Shown: positions 56,101-63,708 of the stretch, one piece after another
Layout: the number at the start of each line of letters is the position of its first letter
Position numbering within the stretch: position 1 is the first letter of the stretch
From: Lysobacter prati
GTDB taxonomy: Bacteria; Pseudomonadota; Gammaproteobacteria; Xanthomonadales; Xanthomonadaceae
Reading direction: 5' to 3'
Length of the DNA: 64,000 bases
Assembly (NCBI RefSeq): GCF_009765215.1
Contig: NZ_VLNV01000011.1
Coordinates: forward strand, 1 to 64,000
The notes under the pieces: generated by a model
Databases searched by the model: none
What the model was told of the DNA's origin: nothing
The model's input: the letters and a program-made list of their open reading frames with translations, nothing else
Made by a program: the position numbers and the translations under genes

Positions 56101-56518
56101 GGAAATCGAGCCCCAGGGGCAGCTGATCTATCAATGGCTCGATCTGGGCGACTCTTCCGACCTTGCGGCCGATGTCCACTTCGATGACATGACATCGCTG
56201 TTGGCGCGCTTGGGCGCTCGAATCGCTCGCGACTGGGGCGGCAAGGGGTATGAGTCCGGCCCGCTCGACAGGACCGGATGGCTGCGCCTGAGCGTCTGGC
56301 ACGAATTCCAGGGCGACCCGGTCACTTCGTTCTCGTCACGACGCGGCGATATTCCCTTCGATGCCGACCTGGGCGGCAGCTGGTGGGAGGTCGAGCTCGG
56401 CTATACCGGAGATCTTGATCGCAACCGATTCCTGTACACCAATATCGGCTACTCGCAGGGCTTCGACGACGACCGGAGCGCGTGGGAAGCGAAGTTGGGC
56501 TTCCGCGCCAACTGGTAG
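53120..56518 (+). CDS. Autotransporter with proline-rich stalk and beta-barrel domain
   Basis: An 1132-residue type V secretion protein. An N-terminal signal region reaches about residue 46 (MGARTTVASLTLVHALAYAQ at its end). The passenger (about 47-740) is rich in Gly, Asn, Thr and Ala in the repetitive style of pertactin-like beta-helices (TGAGSAGLFAGDNGVITGR). Residues about 743-802 form a Pro/Asp stalk of PPDPP repeats. The last 330 residues are the autotransporter barrel (IPQFRPEVSVYTALAPTALQ, LLDTLHERVGEQEQLRDRN) and end with the aromatic Trp1132. The ATG at 53120 has GGGAGGAA upstream. Likely an adhesin; no peptidase motif is seen in the passenger. Confidence 0.9.
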   Translation: MEGRLPCKAHRGRLLPLTVGIQRALRMGARTTVASLTLVHALAYAQTFGPGTVPPIDLNGGIGEIVGNTGVTATLSTHAVRVRGGGTMVVDTQSPTSPGAIQVTSATGNTLFADGGTILVPFGINLFATGGNVAIANGPAGFIDLSAGQFTITGVGDAIVAINGGRVNVVGANVDSTATAGATISNAHGFIAESGGLVSAGGGNRITTAANNSVALGASGANSRVENGAQAVITVNGNVSFGIYLHDGGIVTTVPNQTFQMNGNQGTGITADNSVVAPGVVGSGLAFNFTNAGGSGVIAVNQGRITLDSFQVRGTGAAAGATAQPGTTVTLTGASNINIASTTNAPLNVLQTANLATVNGPVGSSFSGGGSLPFGGLISRGTIFSTGTTITVSSPNGRGGYAEVNTGTATLDITNNTITTTGAGSAGLFAGDNGVITGRDSRVTTSGGAAALDLFNFNAPATIDLTNSTVTATGARTVGLYSANRTAGLLNQAALTGGAMTSEYVAILGNGPLDVTVDGGASVSSPNWLMYAQALATPFPQPSIVQLFADDATLSGSAGANSGATANMTLHNSSHWTGDAYYLTNATLDSTSIWTVPLDSILTATLANAGRVEFTPPQNGVFKELWTRTYAGAGGTLAINTFLGTDNSPSDKLVLYNGGSGSGAGFLEVANTDGAGDVTVANGILVVQAIEGATTTTDLLALAAPVVAGPYEYTLHRGSVDADGPGNWYLRSSLSCTGENAPVPPCPAPPPPDPPPDPPPDPPPPPPPPPDPPPDPPPVPDPPPDPPDPPAPPPLPPLPPPIPQFRPEVSVYTALAPTALQYGRSLLDTLHERVGEQEQLRDRNLPEEHRIDGFWGRLMYVNGEKDAEGAGIYGHGPEYDYTLTAVQLGLDLLREEDEDGPRDHAGLYAAIGHAETDVKHVFDNVAGNIFVDGYTLGGYWTRYSEREAYIDGVLQATWYDASAESVRRLRMTTDGWGLAASIEGGYPFRTRNDWEIEPQGQLIYQWLDLGDSSDLAADVHFDDMTSLLARLGARIARDWGGKGYESGPLDRTGWLRLSVWHEFQGDPVTSFSSRRGDIPFDADLGGSWWEVELGYTGDLDRNRFLYTNIGYSQGFDDDRSAWEAKLGFRANW

Positions 56519-56562
56519 GCCGAAAGGCCGTTGCCGACAGTTGGGACGGCCGATCGTATCCA

Positions 56563-56638
56563 TGGTGCCGGCAGTCAGAATCGAACTGACGACCTACCGC
56601 TTACAAGGCGGTTGCTCTACCAACTGAGCTATGCCGGC
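56563..56638 (-). tRNA. tRNA-Thr (anticodon UGU)
   Basis: On the minus strand a full cloverleaf: acceptor GCCGGCA with TGCCGGC, D arm AGCTCAGTTGGTAGAGC, anticodon loop CTTGTAA (anticodon TGT), T arm GTTCGAATC, discriminator A and encoded CCA. It lies between the autotransporter end and the SPOR gene. Confidence 0.95.
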
Positions 56639-56688
56639 AAGGCACGCATTCTAGCCTGTCGCGACGACGGGCGCGCTTGCGCCTTCGT

Positions 56689-57423
56689 TCATTGCAGGCG
56701 GGCGCAGTCGAGCGGGCGCGGTGCGATCTGCACGGCAGCCTGTGCGCGGGCGGTATCGAACGACGGCCCCGGCACCAGGTCCAGCCAATAGCTTGCGCGG
56801 CCTTCTCCCAATGGTTCGGCGCGCGCGGGGAAACCTGCCGCCACCAGCGACTGGGCGCGACGGTTGGCCGATTCCTCGTTGCGGTAGCGGCCGAGCGCGA
56901 TCGAGTTGGCTTCGCTGCCTTCGCGAACGATGAAGTAGTCGCCGAAGCCGGCAGCGGCAATGCGCTGCGTGGTCGCCTGCGCCTCGGCCAGGCTGGCCGC
57001 CGCGGGCAGCAGGACGCGGTAGCCGCGCGTCGTCCCGGCGCGTGTCTCGCGCGGCACCACCTTGGTCGCCACCGCCGTCAGCACTTCGTGCGCGTTCTTC
57101 GCCGCGGCGGCGTCGGCAAACGGGCCAAAGCTGTAGCACTGCGCGGGCATGGCGACGGCCACCTTCTCCGCGGCGACCTCCTTGGGTGGTACGGCTGCCG
57201 GAGTCGGAGGCGCGGGCACTGCCGCCGGCGCCGCCGCGGTGGTGACCGCTGCGGCAGGCGCGGCTTTGGGTGGCGAGCGCGCTTCGCTGGCCAGTTGCAG
57301 GCGCGCAACACCCAGCGGCTGCTCGATAACAGCCGGTGGCGCCGGCGGCGCGCGCAGCGTCCACCACGCGGCGACACCGAGATTGAGCACGATCAGCAGG
57401 ACGACCAGGGCGCGTATCAGCAT
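56689..57423 (-). CDS. SPOR-domain protein
   Basis: A 244-residue inner-membrane protein. One N-terminal helix (LIRALVVLLIVLNLGVAAWW) is followed by an Ala/Pro linker and a C-terminal SPOR domain (about 135-225, YSFGPFADAAAAKNAHEV and LGRYRNEESANRRAQSL) that binds denuded peptidoglycan at the septum. It is in the run birA-coaX-SPOR with a 9-bp gap after coaX. The role may be division-linked. Confidence 0.82.
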   Translation of the reverse strand: MLIRALVVLLIVLNLGVAAWWTLRAPPAPPAVIEQPLGVARLQLASEARSPPKAAPAAAVTTAAAPAAVPAPPTPAAVPPKEVAAEKVAVAMPAQCYSFGPFADAAAAKNAHEVLTAVATKVVPRETRAGTTRGYRVLLPAAASLAEAQATTQRIAAAGFGDYFIVREGSEANSIALGRYRNEESANRRAQSLVAAGFPARAEPLGEGRASYWLDLVPGPSFDTARAQAAVQIAPRPLDCARLQ

Positions 57424-57432
57424 GGATGGATT

Positions 57433-58182
57433 CTAGTCGGCTGCAGCCACGCTTTCGGTACTGGCCCACTGCGCCAGGCCTTCGAGCACGAGGGTTGCGA
57501 CCTGTGTCGCGTTCGGCAGGTAGGCAGCCAGTGCTTCGGCACCGCCGCCGTGCAGGATCAGTTGCGGGGCGCGACCCAGGCGCAGCCTCGCCGCGTCGAG
57601 GCTGCGCTCGATCAGCGCCAGCGCGGCGCCGTCGCAGCCGGAGGCCAGCGCATCCTCGGTGTCGCTGGCGAAGTCGATGTAGTCGCCACCGCTTTCCGGC
57701 AGCTGCGGCGCGCGCTCGTGCAGCGCTTCGCGCATCAGCGTCGGCGAAGGCGCGATGCGTCCGCCGAGATGGCGGCCATCGGCGTCGATGAGGTCGATGG
57801 TGAGCGCGGTGCCGACGCCGCAAACGAGCGCGGCGTCGCTGATGCGGGAGTGTGCGGCCAGCAGCGCCAGGAAGCGGTCGACTCCGAGCTTGCGCGGGTC
57901 GGCGTAGGCGATTCGCACCGCGCCCAATCGCACCTGCGTGCGGGCAAGGGAGATGCGCCGGCAGCGCGCGGTCAGCGCATCGAGCACGGCCACGCGCAGC
58001 GCCGGATGGGCGACGCTGGCCAGATACGCGACGTCGATTCGCTCGGGCAGCAGCTGCGCCAATGCCGAGGCCACGTCTTCCTCGCGATGGGGCAAGGCGA
58101 CCGCATCACCGGCACGGCCGTCGGCTTGAAGCGGCGCGCACTTCAGCCGGGTATTGCCCAGGTCGAACAACCACGCCGTCAT
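57433..58182 (-). CDS. coaX: Type III pantothenate kinase
   Basis: First step of CoA synthesis: phosphorylates pantothenate. A 249-residue ASKHA-fold kinase with the phosphate loop WLFDLGNTRLK at the N-terminus, DRFLALLAAH, and GVGTALTIDLIDADGRHLGGRI. Its start overlaps the birA stop by 4 nt (ATGA). Confidence 0.93.
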   Translation of the reverse strand: MTAWLFDLGNTRLKCAPLQADGRAGDAVALPHREEDVASALAQLLPERIDVAYLASVAHPALRVAVLDALTARCRRISLARTQVRLGAVRIAYADPRKLGVDRFLALLAAHSRISDAALVCGVGTALTIDLIDADGRHLGGRIAPSPTLMREALHERAPQLPESGGDYIDFASDTEDALASGCDGAALALIERSLDAARLRLGRAPQLILHGGGAEALAAYLPNATQVATLVLEGLAQWASTESVAAAD

Positions 58183-59228
58183 GCCCCGTCCCCCTGCCCT
58201 TCGGTATCGTGCCCTTCGGTAGCGTGCCCTGCGCCGCGGCGCACGCTGACTTCACCGGCATGGAAATGCCGTTCCTCGCCATTGTCCATGCGCACCCGCA
58301 GCGCACCATCATCGGCCAGTCCCAGCGCCGTACCGTGCACCGTCGCCGTGGCGCCGTGCACGCTCACGCCCTGCCCGGCCAGTGCATCGAGCGCGGCGTA
58401 GCGTGCGCTGAAAGCGGCCAGCCCGAGCGCATCGAATTCCTCCAGCGCCGGCAGCAATCGCGCCAGCACGGCCGCGGCCAGGGCATTGCGGTCGGGTGGC
58501 GACGTGGCGGGCGGCGCCGCCGCAAGCGCGGCCAGGTCGCACCAGGGCTGGTCGATCTGCGCGGCCACGGCCGTTGGCATGCGCACGTTGATGCCCAGTC
58601 CGATCACGGCACGCACCGGTCCGGCGTGCTCGCCGCCACCCTCGACCAGTATCCCGCCGAGCTTGCGCAGTGCGCCGTCGGGATCGACCACCACCAGGTC
58701 GTTGGGCCATTTCAGGCGTACGCCGGCAAAGCCCGAATCCTGCATGGCTTCGGCCGCGGCAATGCCGGCGACCAGGCTGAGACCGCCCAGGCGCGCCAGT
58801 CCGCCGCCGAACTGTCGCGCGAGCGACAGATACAGATGCGCGGCCAGCGGCGATGCCCATTCGCGGCCGCGACGCCCGCGCCCGCCGCTTTGGCGTTCGG
58901 CCAGCAGCACCAGCGCGCCGCGCTCCGGCGTCGGCCGGCGCAGCAGCTCGGAATTGGTCGAGTCGATCGTCCAGGCCGTTTCCAGCCCGGCCAACGCCGA
59001 ACTGGCGGCGTCGGGCAGCTGCGAGCGGATCGCGGCGGCATCGAGCAAGTCGATCGGTTGCGCCAGCCGGTAACCGCGTCCGGCCTGGGCTTCGATCGCG
59101 ACCCCTGCCTCACGCAGCGCTTCGATGCGCTTCCAGACCGCCGCCCGGGTCTGGCCGCTGGCCTGCGCCAGGGCGTCGCCCGACGCCGGACCGGCCATCA
59201 GCCGCTGCAGCAAGGCGCGGTCATCCAT
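58179..59228 (-). CDS. birA: Biotin-protein ligase/biotin operon repressor
   Basis: Biotinylates AccB. The 349-residue protein has an N-terminal winged helix (about 5-60, LLQRLMAGPASGDALAQASG) that can act as the bio repressor. The catalytic domain has AERQSGGRGRRGREW (biotinyl-AMP loop), LKWPNDL and GLGINV. I chose the ATG at 59228 (MDDRALLQR); another ATG is 6 codons earlier. Upstream gene of the birA-coaX-SPOR run. Confidence 0.93.
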   Translation of the reverse strand: MDDRALLQRLMAGPASGDALAQASGQTRAAVWKRIEALREAGVAIEAQAGRGYRLAQPIDLLDAAAIRSQLPDAASSALAGLETAWTIDSTNSELLRRPTPERGALVLLAERQSGGRGRRGREWASPLAAHLYLSLARQFGGGLARLGGLSLVAGIAAAEAMQDSGFAGVRLKWPNDLVVVDPDGALRKLGGILVEGGGEHAGPVRAVIGLGINVRMPTAVAAQIDQPWCDLAALAAAPPATSPPDRNALAAAVLARLLPALEEFDALGLAAFSARYAALDALAGQGVSVHGATATVHGTALGLADDGALRVRMDNGEERHFHAGEVSVRRGAGHATEGHDTEGQGDGA

Positions 59229-59786
59229 CAGCCGCGCCCCGGGCATGCGGAGCCTTGGCGGCGGTCGGGCAGTGACAACGGAAGGAGCAACCGCGGGCGC
59301 GGTTGCGGGCGGAGGGCACGCGTCATGACGGGAATTATGCGCGAGGGCGCCAGCGCGGCGTCAGGCGACTGAACCACTGCCATCGGCCCGTGGCCGGCGC
59401 CGGTACATCGGGCCGTATCCGCAGGATGCCGGTGTCGAAGGGGCCTGGCCTGGGCAGCCGCAATGGGGGGGAAGCAGGCCGCTCCCGCCCCTTCGACACT
59501 GGTGGTAGCGGTCGCACCGCGCACCGAATCGGCAGGACGACGCCCCGATGCGCCGAGCGGTTGCAACCATCCGCCCCGGAGCTGCATCGATAAGAGAAGA
59601 TACCCATGCAGCATCGGCCGGGGTCTGCCCCGGTGAAGGACCAGAGGCTGTATCCGCATTACAAGGAGAGTTGTTGCAATGCACCACGGAATCGGCCGCC
59701 CAACGGCCAGGAAGACCCACCGTTTTCGCGCTATATTCCAGTATTGCCTGAAGCCGTTGGCTTCAAGCCCGTCCGAGGAATCCGCC
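59229..59786. other. Gene-poor region with a long hairpin upstream of a small exported-protein gene
   Basis: 558 bp without a credible gene other than a possible N-terminal extension of the 59787 gene. It holds a perfect 13-bp inverted repeat, GTGTCGAAGGGGC (59432-59444) with GCCCCTTCGACAC (59487-59499), extendable by a wobble pair to 16 bp. It also holds a CCGGGGTCTGCCCCGG hairpin near 59620 and a CTGAAGCC/GGCTTCAAG hairpin near 59750. No known small-RNA family is recognised. Confidence 0.5.
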
Positions 59787-60056
59787 ATGTTCCGGATCTG
59801 CCTGTGCCTGCTGATCGTGGTAGCCAGCTCGACTTCGGCTGCCCGCGAGGTCAAGCTCAGCTCCGCCAACAGCGGCAGCTGCCCGGAATCGATCGCGCTC
59901 GAGCGCGAAGCCGCACCGCCCGCAGCTCGCGCCGCCGCCGTACCCGCGCGGACGACCAAGGCCAAGCCGGCCCTGCACAGTGACGCCGACGGCAGCAGCA
60001 ATGCCCGCATCCAGTCGCCGCGCTGGCACAGCTTCCTGCCGGGCATGTTCCGCTAA
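59787..60056 (+). CDS. Small exported protein
   Basis: An 89-residue protein with a signal peptide (MFRICLCLLIVVASSTSAA). The mature part is Ala/Pro/Arg-rich with a single Cys (SGSCPES) and ends SFLPGMFR. The chosen ATG at 59787 has GAGGAA upstream. An in-frame ATG at 59679 with AAGGAGA would give 125 residues and mask the signal, so it is less likely. No family recognised. Confidence 0.6.
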   Translation: MFRICLCLLIVVASSTSAAREVKLSSANSGSCPESIALEREAAPPAARAAAVPARTTKAKPALHSDADGSSNARIQSPRWHSFLPGMFR

Positions 60057-60089
60057 GCGCGAGCGCCCGCTCCACCCGCACGCCCGCCC

Positions 60090-60839
60090 TTGCTGAGCCT
60101 GTTCCAACGCCTCTGGCGTGCCCCTGAGACGGTGCCCGACGCGCTCTGGCTGGATACGCGCGCGCGGGTTCCGTGGCTCTCCCGACTCGACCCCGAGCGC
60201 GAAGCGCGCCTGCGCGAACTGACCGCGCGCTTCCTCCACGAAAAGACCATCAGCCCGATCGGCGAGCTGGTGCTGGACCCGGTCCAGTGCTGCATGCTTG
60301 CCGCGCTGTGCTGCCTGCCGCTGATCGAGTTCGGCGCCGAAGGCCTGCGCGGCTGGTCGCAACTGATCGTTTACCCAGATGCGTTCCGCGTTAACCGCAG
60401 CCACATAGATGCCGCCGGTGTGCTGCACGAGTGGCAGGACGATCTGATCGGCGAAGCCTGGGAAGCCGGCCCCGTGATCCTTTCGTGGGCCGATGTCGCC
60501 GCCGATTGCGAGGACCCGCGCGCGGGATTCTGCGTGGCGGCGCACGAGATGGCGCACAAGATCGACGTGCTCGACGGCCTGCTCGATGGCACGCCGCCGC
60601 TGCCGCGCTCCTGGCAGCGCGAATGGGCGCGCGATTTCCAGGCGGCGTACGACGCCTTGGTCGCGCGCGTTGATGCCGGTGAGGAAACCGCCATCGATGG
60701 TTATGCGGCCGAGGCTCCGGAAGAGTTCTTCGCCGTCGCCACCGAGTACCACTTCAGCGATCCGCAGTTGCTCGAGGCGGAGATGCCGGAAGTGGCGGCG
60801 CACATGCGCAGGTTCTACGGCCCCTCCCCGTTCGCTTGA
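60090..60839 (+). CDS. mtfA: MtfA-family zinc peptidase
   Basis: A 249-residue homologue of MtfA, a zinc aminopeptidase that binds the glucose-PTS repressor Mlc in E. coli. The metal motif is HEMAH (His152, Glu153, His156) and the third ligand is probably the Glu in EEFFAVATEYHF. The N-terminal ARVPWLSRLDPER and the central SWADV segment fit the family. It starts with TTG at 60090. Confidence 0.87.
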   Translation: MLSLFQRLWRAPETVPDALWLDTRARVPWLSRLDPEREARLRELTARFLHEKTISPIGELVLDPVQCCMLAALCCLPLIEFGAEGLRGWSQLIVYPDAFRVNRSHIDAAGVLHEWQDDLIGEAWEAGPVILSWADVAADCEDPRAGFCVAAHEMAHKIDVLDGLLDGTPPLPRSWQREWARDFQAAYDALVARVDAGEETAIDGYAAEAPEEFFAVATEYHFSDPQLLEAEMPEVAAHMRRFYGPSPFA

Positions 60840-60849
60840 GGCCGGCCGC

Positions 60850-62247
60850 TTACAGGCCCGGCGGCAGCACTACTTCGAAGCGGGCGCCGCCCAGTTCCTG
60901 CGAGCGACTGACGTCGAGCGTGCCGCGATAGCTGCGCACCACGTCCTGCACGGTTGCCAGGCCGATACCGTGGCCCTGCACGCGCTCGTCGCCGCGCACG
61001 CCACGCTGTAGCACCAGATCGATCTTGTCCTCCGGCACGCCCGGGCCGTCGTCATCGACGGCGAGCAGCAGGCCGGGGCGGCGGTTGGGTGCGATCTCGC
61101 CGCGCTTGGCGGTGAGCAAGACTCGCGTGCGTGCCCATTTGAACGCGTTCTCGATCAGGTTGCCGAGCACTTCCTGCAGGTCGCCGGGCTCGCCATAGAA
61201 CTTCACGCCTTCCTCGATATCGAACTCGCACAGCACGCCCTTGGCAGCGTAGATCTTCTCCAGGCTGCGCACGATCTGGTCGGCATACGATTCGATTTCC
61301 AGCGGTGCTGCAAACAGCATGTGGCCCGAGCGTGCCGCGCGCGCCAACTGGTACGACACCAGGTCGCTCATGCGTCGCACCTGGATGTCGACTTCCTCGC
61401 GCAGCTCCCCGGCGGATATGTCCTCACCCGCGCGTGCGCGCAGTACCGCCAGCGGCGTCTTCAGGCTGTGCGCGAGGTCGGCCAGTGTGTTGCGCTGGCG
61501 GTCGAGGTTTTCGCGCTCGCTCTCGATGAAGGCATTGATGCTTTCGGTCAGCGGCTCGAGCTCGCGCGGGTGGCGTCCGCTCATGCGCGATGCGACGCCG
61601 CGCTGCACCTTCTTCAGTTCGTCGATCACGCGCCGCAGCGGGCGCAGGCTCCAGCGCAACACCACGGCCTGCAGCAGCATCAGGATGAAGCCGGCGCCAC
61701 CCAGATACCTCCATAGCGCCTGGCGGAACACGCTGACCTGGCGGCTCAGCGCGGTGGTGTCTTCGAGGATATAGATGGTGTACGGAAACTCCGACTTGGA
61801 ATCGCCACCTGCACTCCAGATCAGACCGCGACCATAGCGGTAGGCCTCGCCGGGCTGGCCGCTGATCTCGGTGATCGGCAGCGGCCCTTCGAAGTCCTCC
61901 TCGTTGGCCGCCAGCATCTTCCCGGCCGGCAAGGACGGGCCCTGCGCCGAGGGCGAGTCCCAGTGCCCGTTGGGCAGGATCACCTCGGCGTAGAGGCCGC
62001 TTCCAGGCCGGTCCAGGCGCGGGTCGACGGTTTCATAGGGCGGGATGAATTCGCCGTTGCGGGCAAACTCGCCGCCGGCGACGTAAGCCAGCGCCAGGCT
62101 GCGCAGGCGCTGGCGCATGTTGCTTTCGGCCGTTTCCAGGAAGGCGCGGTCGAGCGCGTAACCGGCCAGCGCCAGGAAGGCGATCAGGCCGAGGCTGGCG
62201 CCCAGCAACTGCCGGGCCTGCAACGAACGCGGCTGGCCCCAGCTCAT
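60850..62247 (-). CDS. phoQ: PhoQ-like sensor histidine kinase
   Basis: A 465-residue kinase. It has TM1 (about 13-33), a periplasmic region of about 145 residues rich in Asp and Glu, TM2 (about 180-200), a short linker and HisKA with His260 (LADLAHSLKTPLAVLRAR). The ATPase domain has GNLIENAFKWARTR, AVDDDGPGVPEDKID and GHGIGLATVQDVV. The LAHSLKTPL pattern and partner regulator match PhoQ of Xanthomonas, which senses Mg2+ and cationic peptides. It follows phoP by 156 bp. Confidence 0.88.
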   Translation of the reverse strand: MSWGQPRSLQARQLLGASLGLIAFLALAGYALDRAFLETAESNMRQRLRSLALAYVAGGEFARNGEFIPPYETVDPRLDRPGSGLYAEVILPNGHWDSPSAQGPSLPAGKMLAANEEDFEGPLPITEISGQPGEAYRYGRGLIWSAGGDSKSEFPYTIYILEDTTALSRQVSVFRQALWRYLGGAGFILMLLQAVVLRWSLRPLRRVIDELKKVQRGVASRMSGRHPRELEPLTESINAFIESERENLDRQRNTLADLAHSLKTPLAVLRARAGEDISAGELREEVDIQVRRMSDLVSYQLARAARSGHMLFAAPLEIESYADQIVRSLEKIYAAKGVLCEFDIEEGVKFYGEPGDLQEVLGNLIENAFKWARTRVLLTAKRGEIAPNRRPGLLLAVDDDGPGVPEDKIDLVLQRGVRGDERVQGHGIGLATVQDVVRSYRGTLDVSRSQELGGARFEVVLPPGL

Positions 62248-62403
62248 GGCTGCGGACCCGGCGTGGGCGCGGGCGGGAAGGTCATGGCGATCGTCGGCAT
62301 GCGCCGCAAGCGTACTAACGCTACCGCGCCTTGGCGATATCTCGCCGCGGCGCGGCGCGCCCCTGTCATCAGACGCCTGTCAGCGTTACGTGCGTGGGGC
62401 CGG

Positions 62404-63087
62404 TCAGTCCCCGCTGCGCGCAATGGCGAAGCGGTAGCCGCGGCCGCGCACGGTCTCGATCGGCTTGAGCGCGCCGTCCGGGTCGAGCTTCTTGCGCAGG
62501 CGGCCGATGAAGACCTCCAGCACGTTGGAGTCGCGGTCGAAGTCCTGCTGGTAGATGTGCTCGGTCAGGTCGGCCTTCGAGACCAGCTCGCCGGCGTGCA
62601 TCATCAGGTACTCGAGCACCTTGTATTCGTAGCTGGTCAGGTCGACGTTGCTGCCGGCGACGCTGACGGTCTGCGCGGCAAGGTCGAGCACGACCGGGCC
62701 GCACTCCAGGGTCGGCTTGCTCCAGCCGGCGGCGCGACGCACCAGCGCGTTGAGGCGCGCCAGCAGTTCCTCGATATGGAAAGGCTTGACCAAGTAGTCG
62801 TCGGCACCCTGCTTGAGGCCCTCGACCTTGTCCTGCCAGCTCGAACGCGCCGTCAGGATCAGCACCGGGAATTTCTTGCCCTCGTCGCGCAGCGCCTTGA
62901 TCAGCTCCATGCCCGACATCTTGGGCAGGCCCAGGTCGATGATGCCCAGGTCGAACGGTACCTCGCGGCCCATGTAGAGACCTTCCTCGCCATCCTGGGC
63001 GGCATCGACCGCGAAGCCTTCCCGCTTCAGGCGGGCTGCCAGGGTCTCGCGCAGCGGAGCTTCGTCTTCGACCAGCAGAATTCGCAT
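62404..63087 (-). CDS. phoP: PhoP-like response regulator
   Basis: A 227-residue OmpR/PhoB-family regulator. The receiver has Asp8/Glu9, phospho-acceptor Asp51 (IIDLGLPKMSG), a Thr in LILTARSS and Lys101 in LVKPFHIEELLARLNALVRR. The effector domain ends IETVRGRGYRFAI. Start MRILLVEDEAPL at 63087. It pairs with the PhoQ-like kinase downstream; the gap of 156 bp is long for such pairs. Confidence 0.9.
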   Translation of the reverse strand: MRILLVEDEAPLRETLAARLKREGFAVDAAQDGEEGLYMGREVPFDLGIIDLGLPKMSGMELIKALRDEGKKFPVLILTARSSWQDKVEGLKQGADDYLVKPFHIEELLARLNALVRRAAGWSKPTLECGPVVLDLAAQTVSVAGSNVDLTSYEYKVLEYLMMHAGELVSKADLTEHIYQQDFDRDSNVLEVFIGRLRKKLDPDGALKPIETVRGRGYRFAIARSGD

Positions 63088-63151
63088 GTGGACTCCAATG
63101 TCTGTCGTGTCTCGGCCGCATCCCCGGACGGGCTGGCCAGAGCGTGGCGGT

Positions 63152-63553
63152 TCAGTCGTCGTCGCGGCGTGTAGGTTCTTCACGGTCGCGGCCGCGGTCA
63201 CGCGTCTGCGGGTCATCCATGTAGATCTTTACCCGACCGCTGGAATCGACCACCTTGACGCGATTCACATCGCGACCATCGTACGGCACCCGTTCCGCGC
63301 TCAGCACCTGGCCGCCGGTCCGGCGCTCGACCCGGCGTACCGAGTCGGACAGTTCCTGGCGATCGCCGCTGCGATTGTGGCCCCGGTCCTGGCTGCCGCG
63401 ATCCTGGCCCTGACCGCCACGGTCCTGGCCGCGACCGCCACCTTGACCCCCTTGACCCCCTTGACCACGATCCTGCGCCAACGCGTCGCCGCCTCCAACC
63501 ACCAGGGTGGCGAGCAGCAACAAGGCGAAGGGTCGGCGGATCAACGTCATCAT
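63152..63553 (-). CDS. Glycine-rich exported protein with PepSY-like C-terminus
   Basis: A 133-residue periplasmic protein. A signal peptide (PFALLLLATLVVGGGDALA) is followed by a low-complexity Gln/Gly/Arg/Asp region with repeated GQGG and QDRG units (about 28-60). The C-terminal domain SVRRVERRTGGQVLSAERV and VVDSSGRVKIYMDDP resembles a PepSY domain. It is 64 bp upstream of phoP on the same strand, so it may be part of the same signalling unit. The ATG at 63550 is an alternative. Confidence 0.72.
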   Translation of the reverse strand: MMTLIRRPFALLLLATLVVGGGDALAQDRGQGGQGGQGGGRGQDRGGQGQDRGSQDRGHNRSGDRQELSDSVRRVERRTGGQVLSAERVPYDGRDVNRVKVVDSSGRVKIYMDDPQTRDRGRDREEPTRRDDD

Positions 63554-63708
63554 GCTCGGAGCGGGCGCTTCAATAGGGCACTACAACTGGGAAATATCGC
63601 ACGATCGTGCGACGAGAGTGCATTCTCGGAACGATGCGGTGAATCCGGTCTGAACTTTTCCGTTTGCCCGTGGCCGGGATTCAGTCCCACCCCCGTTGCC
63701 GTTGGCTT

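Noticed and set aside
56531-56791. Plus-strand frame through the tRNA-Thr gene
   Set aside because: Its peptide is the known spurious translation of a tRNA gene read backwards.
59430-59501. Possible 6S RNA
   Set aside because: The long hairpin suggests a structured RNA, but I see no conserved 6S central bubble, and the neighbours are not those usually next to ssrS.
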